DNA of 64,000 nucleotides, from contig NZ_JACYXI010000004.1 in assembly GCF_014842915.1 (NCBI RefSeq), positions 225,388 through 289,387 on the forward strand. Reading direction: 5' to 3'. The notes beneath the pieces were generated by a model, which did not search any database, had not been told where the DNA came from, and saw only the letters and a list, made by a program, of their open reading frames with translations. The number at the start of each line of letters is the position of its first letter. Positions within the stretch are counted from its first letter, which is position 1. This stretch comes from Roseibium litorale (GTDB taxonomy: Bacteria; Pseudomonadota; Alphaproteobacteria; Rhizobiales; Stappiaceae). Below are positions 46,826 to 60,000 of the stretch, piece after piece. The position numbers were made by a program, and so were the translations under genes.

Positions 46826-48088
46826 TTACTGGAAGACTGCGTTCGGGTTGTCCAGGCTGTCCGAGCCTTCGAAGGCAACATCTTCAAGGCCGAGAGCGTG
46901 CACGGCGCGCTCAATGGACTTGGTCTGGTCAACGAGACCGTCGACAACGGCCTGCACCACGGCGTTGCCCTCTTCATTGCCTTCGCCGATCATCTGGTCA
47001 TAGGCTTCGCCGCCTTCGGCGCGGGCCTTCATGGCTTCCGCAGCGGCCAGCGTTGCATCCAGCTTTGCCTTCAGCTCTTCCGCAACAGCCGGGTCTTTTT
47101 CCGCAACCAGCTCTGCGAGCGAGGGACCAGAGACGGTCTTGCCGTCGAGACCGGTGTAGGTGCCGAAATAGACGTTCCGGATGCCGACAATGTCGTTGTA
47201 ATGGGACATGTGGGTGTTGTCGGAGAAGCAGTCATGCTCTTCTTCCGGGTCATGCAGCATCAGGCCAAGCTTGGTGCGCTCACCGGCCAGTTCGCCGTAG
47301 GACAGGGAGCCCATGCCGGTCAGGATGGTGGCCAGGCCGCCTGCTTCGCCCTTGGCTTCCAGCTCTTTGCGGGCTTCCCCGCCCGGTGCCCAGTTGGCTG
47401 CCATTTCTTCCAGATCGGAAATGAGCAGATCGGTGGCTGCCTGCAGATAGGCGATGCGGCGGTCGCAATTGCCATTGGTGCAGTTCTTGGTGTCGAAGTC
47501 TGTGACCGAACGGTTGCCTGCGCCTGCATTGGTGCCGTTCAGGTCCTGGCCCCAGAGCAGGAACTCGATGGCGTGGTAACCCGTGGCCACATTGGCTTCG
47601 ACATCACCGGCTTCCTGCAGCTTGTCGGCCAGAAGTTCCGGTGTGATGCTGGTGGCATCGATGGTTTCGCCGCCGATTTCCAGCTTGGGATTGGCAATGA
47701 CATTGGCGGTGTAAAAGACGTTTTCTTCGGACTCGGTGCCATAGGATGCGTCGACGTAGTCGATCAGTCCTTCGTCCAGCGGCCAGGCGTTGACCTTGCC
47801 TTCCCAGTCATCAACGATTGCGTTGCCGAAACGGTAGGCTTCGGTCTGCTGATAGGGGTTGCGGGCCTTCTTCCAGGCGGCGCGGGCAGCGGCCAGCGTT
47901 TCATCGGTCGGGTTGGCAACCATGGCGTCAATGGCAGCCTTCAGCTCCTTGGCGCTGGTAACCGAGTCATCATAGGCAGCCTGGGCGATATTTTCGTAGT
48001 TCGTCAGCACTTCCGAAGGCGTCGCGGCAAGGGCGGGCAGGGAGAACAGGGCCGTCGCAGCCAAAAGGCCGAATTTAATGGCTTTCAT
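46826..48088 (-). CDS. Imelysin family protein (IrpA-like)
   Basis: 420 aa with a signal peptide (MKAIKFGLLAATALFSLPAL). The GYHAIEFLLWGQD motif (G170, H172, E175) is intact. Imelysins (IrpA, IcmP, EfeO) are iron-linked periplasmic or surface proteins. GAGGA before the ATG. Confidence 0.94.
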   Translation of the reverse strand: MKAIKFGLLAATALFSLPALAATPSEVLTNYENIAQAAYDDSVTSAKELKAAIDAMVANPTDETLAAARAAWKKARNPYQQTEAYRFGNAIVDDWEGKVNAWPLDEGLIDYVDASYGTESEENVFYTANVIANPKLEIGGETIDATSITPELLADKLQEAGDVEANVATGYHAIEFLLWGQDLNGTNAGAGNRSVTDFDTKNCTNGNCDRRIAYLQAATDLLISDLEEMAANWAPGGEARKELEAKGEAGGLATILTGMGSLSYGELAGERTKLGLMLHDPEEEHDCFSDNTHMSHYNDIVGIRNVYFGTYTGLDGKTVSGPSLAELVAEKDPAVAEELKAKLDATLAAAEAMKARAEGGEAYDQMIGEGNEEGNAVVQAVVDGLVDQTKSIERAVHALGLEDVAFEGSDSLDNPNAVFQ

Positions 48089-48147
48089 CAATTGCTTCCT
48101 CAAGTTGGATGATCCGGAGGTGGAATGACCGTTCCGGATCGATAAGT

Positions 48148-48645
48148 TCAATGGCGTATCGGCAGGCCCAGCTTTTTGAGCGGGCACATTTCCAGGGGCA
48201 GACTGCCGGGGTCGACGACCGCAAGTATCAGTCCGCACTCGCCAAGCGCAGAGCCAAATTCGGAGGCGGCGAAGAGGGCATCCTCCCGCCCCTGCGGATG
48301 GAAGAGGGCCTTCGCTATGGTGTTCTGAGCTTCCGTGTTTTGCTGCTGCGCAGCCGCTACGAAGGCCATGACCAGACATTCGTCCTGACACAGCTTCGGG
48401 CAATCATAAGGAAACAGGCAGAGGCTGCGTGTGCCATGGGTCTTCAGGGCCCGCGCATAACAGGAGAGTTCAGAAACCGGGCGGCGGGCACGATCCTTGC
48501 CAAGCTCGGCGGCATAAAGGTCCCAGGCCATTTCCCAGCAGCTGGCATCATTGGTCGCATACCCGGCCATCCAGCGGCGGACCCCTTCGACCACCAGCCG
48601 TTCCGCGCGGCGGGCCTGGTTGTCTGGTGTCTGCAAGTCCGGCAT
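48148..48645 (-). CDS. Cys-rich hypothetical protein heading the imelysin cluster
   Basis: 165 aa, no signal peptide, eight cysteines (36, 62, 76, 82, 86, 90, 137, 154). Four are in CX5CX3CX3C at 76-90, a possible metal or Fe-S site. No known family. Start at 48645 after AGGAG; the frame further up is spurious. 59 bases before the imelysin. Confidence 0.78.
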   Translation of the reverse strand: MPDLQTPDNQARRAERLVVEGVRRWMAGYATNDASCWEMAWDLYAAELGKDRARRPVSELSCYARALKTHGTRSLCLFPYDCPKLCQDECLVMAFVAAAQQQNTEAQNTIAKALFHPQGREDALFAASEFGSALGECGLILAVVDPGSLPLEMCPLKKLGLPIRH

Positions 48646-48700
48646 GCCGGGGCTCCTGTGGGCAATATGCGTGTGTTCCTTAGGGCAGGAATCGTTTTTA

Positions 48701-48715
48701 TGAGGATGAAAGTCA
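48701..48715 (-). promoter_or_regulatory. Candidate RirA (iron) box TGA-N9-TCA
   Basis: TGA-GGATGAAAG-TCA (plus-strand reading) in the leader of the imelysin cluster, overlapping a TTGACT on the minus strand and next to TATACT. TGA-N9-TCA is the rhizobial RirA motif, but it is short and could be chance. Confidence 0.3.
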
Positions 48716-48943
48716 AGTATAAAGTCCAGGCTATCGCGCCGAATTCCCTCACATTGGAATGGTTCAAAATAGGCGCCGCATTTTGGCCGGATAACGCGGG
48801 CATCTTGCCCCGGAAGCCGAATGACCCATTTCCAGAAGAAGATGAGGCGGGTATCGGGACACGGCGCTGGAAATCCTTCCAGGGTTCCCGTAACCTCAAT
48901 CTCTGTCCCAATTTTTACTTTCAGAAGCGCAGGCCATAGCTGA

Positions 48944-49426
48944 ATGTCTTTTTTTTCCTCTCTTTCACAATTCATTCGGGAGGTGACTGTCGGTGACGGT
49001 GGCAAAAAGAGTTTTGCCGACGACGACAAGCGTCTTGCCGCCGCAGCCCTGCTTTTTCATCTCGTTGATGTCGATGGTGTGGTCGAGGAGTCTGAGAGCC
49101 GCAAGCTGAAGGAAATCCTGAAGCGTCATTACGATCTGACCGATGCGGAAACGGTTGAGCTCGTCGAAGCGGGCAAGCAGAAGGACAGTGAAGCTGTCGA
49201 TCTCTACGGCTTTACGTCTGTGCTGAAGAGGTCAACCGATGAGGACGAACGGCTGGCAATCGTCGAGATGATGTGGGAGGTCGTCTACGCCGACGGCCAG
49301 GTACACGAGTTCGAGGACAACACCATCTGGCGCGTTGCTGAACTGCTGGGCATCTCGACCCGCGACCGCATGAACCTGCGCCACAAGGTGGCCCGCAGTC
49401 TGCCGGAAGGGACCGTGGAAGAGTAA
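48944..49426 (+). CDS. TerB-family protein
   Basis: 160 aa, all-helical TerB/DjlA-N-like domain with the acidic metal-type loops LFHLVDVDGVVEESE and VVYADGQVHEFED. No resistance cluster around; function unknown. Confidence 0.88.
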   Translation: MSFFSSLSQFIREVTVGDGGKKSFADDDKRLAAAALLFHLVDVDGVVEESESRKLKEILKRHYDLTDAETVELVEAGKQKDSEAVDLYGFTSVLKRSTDEDERLAIVEMMWEVVYADGQVHEFEDNTIWRVAELLGISTRDRMNLRHKVARSLPEGTVEE

Positions 49427-49534
49427 GCCAGGGAGCATTTCCGCTGCTGTTTCGGCCGTTATGGCGCGTAAGTCGGCAGGGATTGCTTGCCAAAAGGGCT
49501 CGACGCGACCCTCAAATGCGCTAGACTCTCTGTC

Positions 49535-50281
49535 ATGAAGCACGAGACTTTTGCTGAAATGGATCGCCCGAAAGTTCTCATCGTCCTGCATCAGGAGCAA
49601 TCCTCGCCGGGCCGTGTCGGACAGGAGCTGGTCAAGCGCGGCTTTGCTCTTGATATCCGGCGGCCCCGTTATGGCGATATGCTTCCTGACACCATGTGCC
49701 GGCACGTCGGCGCCGTGATTTTCGGTGGCCCGATGAGTGCGAATGATCCGGATGCCTACGTTCATCGGGAAATCGACTGGATCAAGGTGCCGCTTCGCGA
49801 GGAAAAGCCGTTTCTCGGCATTTGCCTCGGTGCCCAGATGATGGTCAAGCAGCTCGGCGGAACCGTTGGTGCCCATGGCGAAGAGCTGGTCGAGATCGGC
49901 TACTACCCGCTTCAGCCGACGTCAAAGGGTGAAAACCTGATGGACTGGCCGAAAAAGGTCTATCAGTGGCACAAGGAAGGCTTCAGCCTGCCGTCGGACT
50001 GCGAGCTGCTGGCCTCCGGCCCGACCTATCCCAATCAGGCGATCCGCTGTGGCAAGAACGCCTACGGCATCCAGTTTCACCCGGAGCTCACCCATCAGAT
50101 GATGGTCCGCTGGACGACCCGTGGCGCGCCGCGCATGGATTTGCCCGGCGCCCAGCAGCGCCGGGATCATTTCGCGGGCCGCCTGGTTCACGACGGCGCC
50201 GTGCGCAAGTGGCTGGATGATTTCCTGGATCTCTGGATCGGATGCGCAGGGCGATCCGCCGCCCGCCTGGCCGCGGAATAA
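49535..50281 (+). CDS. Class I glutamine amidotransferase
   Basis: 248 aa. Catalytic Cys in FLGICLGAQ (C97) and His-Glu of YGIQFHPEL. The GMP-synthase-like stand-alone type; amide acceptor unknown. Start 49535 or 49559. Confidence 0.88.
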   Translation: MKHETFAEMDRPKVLIVLHQEQSSPGRVGQELVKRGFALDIRRPRYGDMLPDTMCRHVGAVIFGGPMSANDPDAYVHREIDWIKVPLREEKPFLGICLGAQMMVKQLGGTVGAHGEELVEIGYYPLQPTSKGENLMDWPKKVYQWHKEGFSLPSDCELLASGPTYPNQAIRCGKNAYGIQFHPELTHQMMVRWTTRGAPRMDLPGAQQRRDHFAGRLVHDGAVRKWLDDFLDLWIGCAGRSAARLAAE

Positions 50282-50468
50282 GCTGTCTCCCACGGACATT
50301 GGTATTGCCCGTACCAGACCGAATCCCTTACTCTTCCGGCAGGCTTCATCCACGCCTCCTCCCTCCATCCGGGAAAGCATCATTCATGCGGGATGTTCCA
50401 ATCAACGGACTGTCTTGACGGCGTGATGCATGCGGAGGGATTGCGGATTTGGCCGTCCGGAGGTTCCG

Positions 50469-51182
50469 ATGATGAAACTTTCAGCCCCGGTTTATGCCCT
50501 CAAGCGCCAAGCGCGCCAGATTTCCAGACGCGAGCGCATCCCCCTTCACGAGGCTCTCGACAGGATTGCGGCAGCGGAAGGGTTCCGCTCCTGGGCGCAG
50601 CTTGCCGGGCGCCATGCAGACCAGGCCCTTGTTGCCCGGCTCTATCCTGCGCTCAGAGCTGGTGAACTCGTGATCGTTGCCGCGCGGCCGGGACAGGGCA
50701 AGACCCTGCTTGGCCTTGAACTGGCGGTCGAGGCGATGAAGCAAGGCCGAACGGCAGTGTTCTTCACGCTTGAATACACCCAGGCCCAGATGCTCGACCG
50801 GTTCCGGGCTATCGGCGTTGACCCGTTTGCCTTCGATGACCGTTTCGATCTCGACATGTCCGACGGGATCTGCGCAAGCCACATCATGGAGCGGCTCGCC
50901 GGGGCCGAGGCCGGAACGCTTGCGGTGATCGACTATCTGCAATTGCTTGATCATAGGCGCGAAACCCCACCGCTCATGGATCAGGTGCGTGCGCTCAGGG
51001 AATTTGCCCAAAGGCAAAAAGTGGTTCTGGTGTTTCTGTCCCAGGTCCGCCGTGATTTCGAGGCATCGGGAAAGGCCCTTCCGGATCTGGAGGACGTGCG
51101 CCTTCCCAATCCTTTGGATCTTTCCTTGTTCACCCGGGCTGCCTTTCTCCAGGAAGGGCAGATGGTCTGCCGCTCCCTTTGA
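50469..51182 (+). CDS. DnaB-C-terminal-like ATPase
   Basis: 237 aa. Walker A ARPGQGKTLL (72-81) and Walker B LAVIDYLQLL (D155) of the DnaB/RecA fold, LSQVRRD sensor. Lacks DnaB's N-terminal and linker domains; instead a short helical head (RIPLHEALDRIAAAEGFRSW). Not a replicative helicase by size. Function unknown. GGAGG before ATG. Confidence 0.82.
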   Translation: MMKLSAPVYALKRQARQISRRERIPLHEALDRIAAAEGFRSWAQLAGRHADQALVARLYPALRAGELVIVAARPGQGKTLLGLELAVEAMKQGRTAVFFTLEYTQAQMLDRFRAIGVDPFAFDDRFDLDMSDGICASHIMERLAGAEAGTLAVIDYLQLLDHRRETPPLMDQVRALREFAQRQKVVLVFLSQVRRDFEASGKALPDLEDVRLPNPLDLSLFTRAAFLQEGQMVCRSL

Positions 51183-51206
51183 TTGACGGGGCTAAAAGCG
51201 CGCTCT

Positions 51207-51968
51207 TCAGCCCTGCAGCACGTTCATGAGCACCTTGATGCTCATGGCGAAGCACATGATCACGGTGATGGGGCGGATGATCTTCGCCCCGCCCTTGAAG
51301 GCGAAATGCGCGCCGAGATAGGCACCGAGGATCTGGCCTGCCATCATTGCCCCGCCTCCGACCCAGGCAATCTTGCCGAAGAAGATGAAATAGATCAGCG
51401 CGCCCAGATTGCTGGTCAGGTTGAACAGCTTGGCATGGGCGGTGGCTGTGCGGATCGGCATGCCGCGCAGGAGGATGAGTGACGTGGACATGAAGGAGCC
51501 TGTGCCGGGTCCGAAGAAGCCGTCGTAGAAGCCGATGGCCGGGGCAGCGGTCACGGCGTAACGGTCTGCAGTGATGCGCGGCTCGGTTTCCGCGTCCAGG
51601 TTCTTGGCAAAGAACAGAAAATAGAGCCCGATGCTGACCAGCAGAACCGGGATGAACAGCACCAGAATATCCGCATTGATCTGTTGCAGCACCCAGCCGC
51701 CCGCGATCGAGCCCATGGCAATGGCCGCAATCGCCTTGAGATTGGCCTTCACAGACACCGCGCCCCGGCGGATGAAATAGGCCGCGGCGGTCAGTGTGCC
51801 GCAACTGCCCTGCAGCTTGTTCGTTGCCAAGGCGGTCGCGGGCGGAATTCCGGCCAGCAGCAGGGCGGGGATGGTCAGAAGCCCGCCACCACCTGCAATG
51901 GCGTCGATCCAACCGGCAGCCACTGCGACGAGGAAAAGGATCGCGAGAATATCGAGGGAGAAGTCCAT
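51207..51968 (-). CDS. TauE/SafE-family (TSUP) permease
   Basis: 253 aa, about eight membrane helices; GWIDAIAGGGGLLTIPALLL and the repeat GFYDGFFGPGTGSFM are the TSUP signatures. Sulfite/organosulfonate exporter in the family; substrate here unknown. Confidence 0.92.
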   Translation of the reverse strand: MDFSLDILAILFLVAVAAGWIDAIAGGGGLLTIPALLLAGIPPATALATNKLQGSCGTLTAAAYFIRRGAVSVKANLKAIAAIAMGSIAGGWVLQQINADILVLFIPVLLVSIGLYFLFFAKNLDAETEPRITADRYAVTAAPAIGFYDGFFGPGTGSFMSTSLILLRGMPIRTATAHAKLFNLTSNLGALIYFIFFGKIAWVGGGAMMAGQILGAYLGAHFAFKGGAKIIRPITVIMCFAMSIKVLMNVLQG

Positions 51969-52088
51969 CGGGGAAGCCTTGAGCGGAACGCGTGGCAAAG
52001 ACCTGTCCAAAGGAACAGGTTTGTTCGATTTTGACGGATCGCTGAACGAGGGAAGGAAGCGTTTGGGTGAGGGGAAAAGCTCTCACAA

Positions 52089-52116
52089 AGAAGAAGGGGA
52101 GCCGTCGGCTCCCCTT
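52089..52116 (-). terminator. Terminator of pyc
   Basis: GGGGAGCC/GGCTCCCC stem, then TTCTTCTTT on the minus strand, 22 bases after the pyc stop. Confidence 0.8.
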
Positions 52117-52137
52117 ATCCGTAACGTGCCGATGAAA

Positions 52138-55581
<3,444 letters not shown>

Positions 55582-55664
55582 CAGCAGCCTCCACACGAAC
55601 AGGGCAAGGAAGGGCAGCGGGGGACCCCGGTGCCGGATTGTTCTACTTGGGTGAGGATAATATG

Positions 55665-55691
55665 AAAAGGGGCAGAGACACTGCCCCTTTT
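55665..55691 (-). terminator. Terminator after luxR-type gene
   Basis: AAAAGGGGCAG-AGACA-CTGCCCCTTTT, 11-bp stem, 39 bases after the regulator's stop. Confidence 0.85.
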
Positions 55692-55729
55692 AAAATTCAA
55701 ATCGATTTAAGGGCCGCAAAAGCCTCTCT

Positions 55730-56461
55730 TCATCCGATCAGCTTATGCCGCATGGCCGTTGCAACAGCATGGGCGCGGTTGGCGGCGCTCAGTTTGCGGG
55801 TAGCTTCCTTGATGTACCAGTCGACCGTATGGCGGGAGATGCCGAGCCGGTCTCCGATTTCGCCGCTGGTCTTTCCCTCGGAGGTCCATTTCAGGCATTC
55901 GACTTCGCGGCCTGTCAGTGGATTGCCGATCGGTTCTTCCGCCAGGTCGGGGCAAGCGATTTGCAGGCCCTGCCGGTAGGCATAAAGCCCGGCAAGGTGG
56001 AGAGCGTGGCTGTCGCCATCTTGCAGCTCGACGGCCCGCCCGCCGAATGCGAGCGTGCCTTCATACCCGCGTGGCCCGTAGATCGGGATATAAAGGCCAT
56101 CCTCCATATCGAAGTCGCGGGCTTCCAGCAGAATTTTTTGACTGCGCTCGCTCAAGGCGGGATCTTCGCGCATTTCCCGCCAACTGAAAGGATAGGAGGT
56201 GCGCATGCCTTTCGCGACGACCGGGTCATCCATGATGTAGTGGGAATCCAGGTACCGCCGCGTCCACTCCTCCGACCAGCAGGTCGAGATGATGCAAGGG
56301 GTGCCATGAATGCCGTGACGGGCAAATGTCGCCAGAACGAAGTTAGAAAATCCGAAGGCATCAGCAAGGTGTTTCAGGTCTTGCGACAGCTGGGCGACAT
56401 TTGAACGGCCTGAAACAATCCCGGTGAACTCGAGTGCACGGCTGAGACTGTGCGTATGCAT
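55730..56461 (-). CDS. LuxR-family autoinducer-binding transcriptional regulator (solo)
   Basis: 243 aa. N-terminal autoinducer domain with all six TraR reference residues at a constant +9 offset: W66, Y70, D79, P80, W94, G122. C-terminal HTH starts at LTGREVECLKWTSEGKTSGEI. No luxI in the window, so an orphan/solo. Likely senses acyl-homoserine lactone from elsewhere. Confidence 0.92.
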   Translation of the reverse strand: MHTHSLSRALEFTGIVSGRSNVAQLSQDLKHLADAFGFSNFVLATFARHGIHGTPCIISTCWSEEWTRRYLDSHYIMDDPVVAKGMRTSYPFSWREMREDPALSERSQKILLEARDFDMEDGLYIPIYGPRGYEGTLAFGGRAVELQDGDSHALHLAGLYAYRQGLQIACPDLAEEPIGNPLTGREVECLKWTSEGKTSGEIGDRLGISRHTVDWYIKEATRKLSAANRAHAVATAMRHKLIG

Positions 56462-57037
56462 GTTACTAGCGGCCTCGCAAGCGGTGGTTAACTGGTGCGC
56501 AATGAAGCAAAAATACAGAGAAACAAAAGATTCTGCCAGGAAGCCGAAACTTTCGCCACATTCGTATCTTGCAGAAATTATTCGTATTTTCCAGTCTCTA
56601 TATGAAATGAAGTCACCAGCACCTATTTGTCAGGGGCAATTTGTCTGCAAGCTCTCCGGCCCGTTGCTTTAACTTTTTTGAGTTGTATTTTTATTTGCTG
56701 CAACTAATTTGCTCGAGTTTTAGATTGACAGCCTGATCGGATTTTCTGGGCCCTAACGAGGGCCTCTTGCGGCATGTTCTTGCAAAGACTCAGGATTTGG
56801 TTCCATTTCAGATCCGGGAACCACATGTAGTGGAGAACGAAACCTGAATCTTGAAGAGTCATCGATTCGGTCCGTTTTTGTTCCGGAGTCGTTCCTTCGC
56901 CGTGTTTCAGGCCGTCCTGCAGATGCCTGGCGGCAATAAAGACAGGACAGGGCAGATCCCCTGTGCTAGGTCACGGTCTCGGTCGTGAGACCTTGGAAAT
57001 CTCGTCGTTCAAAGCCGGATACCGCCGCAGTAGTCTG
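56462..57037. other. 576-base AT-richer intergenic region
   Basis: Must hold the luxR-type promoter and that of the helicase. No clear lux box. Contains a GGCCCT-AACG-AGGGCC hairpin (56749-56764) and one small minus-strand frame listed separately. Confidence 0.45.
56704..56862 (-). CDS. Possible 52-aa protein or remnant
   Basis: The minus-strand frame opens at an ATG at 56862 and reads MTLQDSGFVLHYMWFPDLKW ..., ending KTRAN; the frame is open about 35 more codons upstream without a start. The ATG has only a weak ACGGA before it. Could be a degraded gene. Confidence 0.25.
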   Translation of the reverse strand: MTLQDSGFVLHYMWFPDLKWNQILSLCKNMPQEALVRAQKIRSGCQSKTRAN

Positions 57038-60000
57038 ATGTCCCGTCCCCATATAATGCCGCTGCCGCCCGCGGCCCGGTCCCGAACGGTCACCGCTGTT
57101 CTTGGGCCCACCAATACCGGCAAGACACATCTGGCAATCGAACGGATGCTGGCTCAACCCTCCGGCCTAATCGGCCTGCCGCTGCGCCTTTTGGCGCGCG
57201 AGGTCTATGGCCGAATGGTCGAGCGTGCAGGCGTTGACGCGGTTGCCCTGATCACGGGCGAGGAAAAGATCGTCCCAAAGTCGCCCCGTTTCTGGGTGTC
57301 GACCGTCGAGGCGATGCCGCTGGATCTGAAAACCGACTTCGTCGCCATCGATGAAGTGCAGCTTGCGGGGGATCTGGACCGGGGTCATGTGTTCACGGAT
57401 CGTATCCTGAACCTGCGCGGTCGGGCCGAAACCCTGCTTCTGGGCGCCGCAACCGTCCGGCCTCTGCTGGAAAAGCTGCTGCCGGGGCTTAATGTTGTCA
57501 CCCGCCCGCGCATGTCGGTTCTGACCTATGCCGGATCCAAGAAAGTCTCCCGTCTTCCCGCGCGCTCCGCAATTGTCGCGTTTTCGGCGGAGGAGGTTTA
57601 CGGCATCGCCGAACTGATCCGGCGCCAGCGTGGCGGGGCGGCGGTGGTTCTGGGCTCTCTCAGTCCCCGGACCCGGAACGCCCAGGTCGAGCTGTTCCAG
57701 AACGGGGACGTTGAGCATCTGGTTGCGACAGATGCCATCGGCATGGGGCTGAACCTGGACGTGGACCACGTGGCCTTCGCCGGGAACCGGAAATACGACG
57801 GCTATCAGTACCGTCAATTGACCGCTGCCGAGATGGGGCAGATCGCCGGGCGCGCGGGCCGCCACACCCGCGACGGCAGCTTTGGCGTCACCGGACGGGT
57901 GGATCCGCTGGACGATGATCTGGTCGAACAGATTGAAAATCACCATTTCAACAGCCTGAAGGTGCTGCAATGGCGCAACAGTCAGCTTGATTTTTCATCA
58001 GCGGACGGGTTGCGGCGCTCGCTTGATGTTGTCCCGCGCGAAGAGGGGCTGGCACGGGCGCCGACGGGCGACGATATCACGGCGCTTGAGTTTCTTCTGC
58101 GGGATTCCGCCATTTCTGGCATGGCTCGCGGCGGAAAAGCTGTCGAATTGCTCTGGGATGTGTGTCAGGTTCCTGACTACAGAAAGATCGCGCCAGCCAA
58201 CCATGCGGACATTCTGAGCCAGATCTACACCCACATAATGCGCGACGGTGTTATCGAAGAGGACTGGTTTAGCCGTCAATTGGCCTTCGCAGACCGCGTA
58301 GATGGTGATATCGACACTCTCGCCAACCGGATTGCCCATATCCGGACCTGGACATTTGTCGCGAACCGGCCTGATTGGCTGGGCGATCCGGCCCACTGGC
58401 AACAGGTGACCCGCGGCATTGAGGACAAATTATCCGATGCGCTGCACGAGCGTCTTACCCAGAGGTTCGTGGATCGGCGTACAAGTGTATTGATGCGACG
58501 TTTGAGAGAGAACGCCATGCTGGAAGCGGAAATCACATCGAGCGGTGATGTGCTCGTAGAAGGACAGCACATCGGAACGCTGCTTGGCTTCCGGTTTGCC
58601 CCTGATGCTGCGGCGGAAGGGCCGGATGGAAAGGCCCTGCGCGCTGCTGCGCAAAAGGCGCTTGCGACGGAAATCGAAAGCCGCGCCGACAAGCTGTCGC
58701 GTTCCGAGAACGGCGACTTCATCCTGTCGTCCGACGCCACCCTCCGCTGGCGCGGCGAACCGGTTGCGAAGCTTGCCGCCGGAGACGATGTGCTGTCCCC
58801 TGCCGTTTTGCTGCTTTCGGACGAGCATCTGACGGGTCCGGCCCGCGACAAGGTGCAGGAGCGTGTATCTCTCTGGGTTCGTGCCCAGGTCGATACGCTG
58901 TTGAAGCCGCTTGCCGATCTTAAGGCGGGAGAAGGGCTTGAGGGCCTTGCCCGCGGTATCGCCTATCGTCTTGCGGAAGGCCTTGGCAATCTGGAACGCC
59001 AGGAAATCTCAGAGGATGTGCGCCAGCTTGACCAGGATATGCGTGCATCCCTGCGCAAGGTCGGTGTCCGCTTCGGGGCCTATACCATTTTCGTTCCCGC
59101 GCTGTTGAAGCCTGCGCCGAGCCAGCTTCTGGCCCAGCTCTGGGCCATCAAGCACGGCTCCATGGATATGGCGGGCCTGAGCGAGCTGCCGCAGCTGTCA
59201 GCTTCCGGCCGCACCTCTATCCCGGTCGATCCGGCGATCGACAAGGCACTTTACAAGGTCGTCGGGTTCCGCGTCTGCGGCCCGCGCGCGGTGCGTGTTG
59301 ATATTCTGGAACGTCTGGCCGATCTGATCCGTCCGCTCGTTGCGTGGAAGCCGCTGGATGTCGAAGTCACGCCGCCGGAAGGCGCCGTTGCTCAGGGCGG
59401 TGCCTTCACCGTGACTGTTGCGATGACCTCGCTGCTCGGCTGCGCTGGCGAAGACTTCTCCGCGATCCTGAAATCTCTGGGCTACCGTCTTGAGACCCGC
59501 GAAGTGGTCCGTCCGGTTGCTGCGGCTGCTGCTGAAACCGCTGCTCCGGAAGCTGCGTCTGCGGAACCGGCTGCTGCGGAACCGGCTGCTGCTGAAGAGG
59601 CTGCTGCTGCCGAAGAAGCTCCGGCTGCTGAAGTTTCGGCTGCAGAAGATGCTCCTGCCCAGGATGTGGCTGCAGAGGCATCCGAGGCTTCTGCGGCTCC
59701 CGAAGCTGCTGGTGAAACCGAAACCGTCACCATCGAGATCTGGCGTCCAGGCCGCGGCGACCGCCGTCCGCGTCCGGGTCAGTCCGATGGCCGGGGCGAA
59801 GGCCGCAAGGGTGGCCGTGGCCGCTCTGAAGGCCGTGGTGAGGGCCGTGGCGAAGGTGGTAACCGGAGTGAGCACCAGGGCAACCGCCGTCATGGCGGAG
59901 GCGGACCGAAGGGCGAAGGCAAGGGCCGTGGCGGAAACAAGCCGCATCACGGCGGCAACCAGGCTCCGCGCGGTGACCGCGAGCCCAAGCGTGACAAGCC

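Noticed and set aside
48109..48939. 276-aa plus-strand frame
   Set aside because: Overlaps the Cys-rich minus gene with its good ribosome site; composition is not protein-like.
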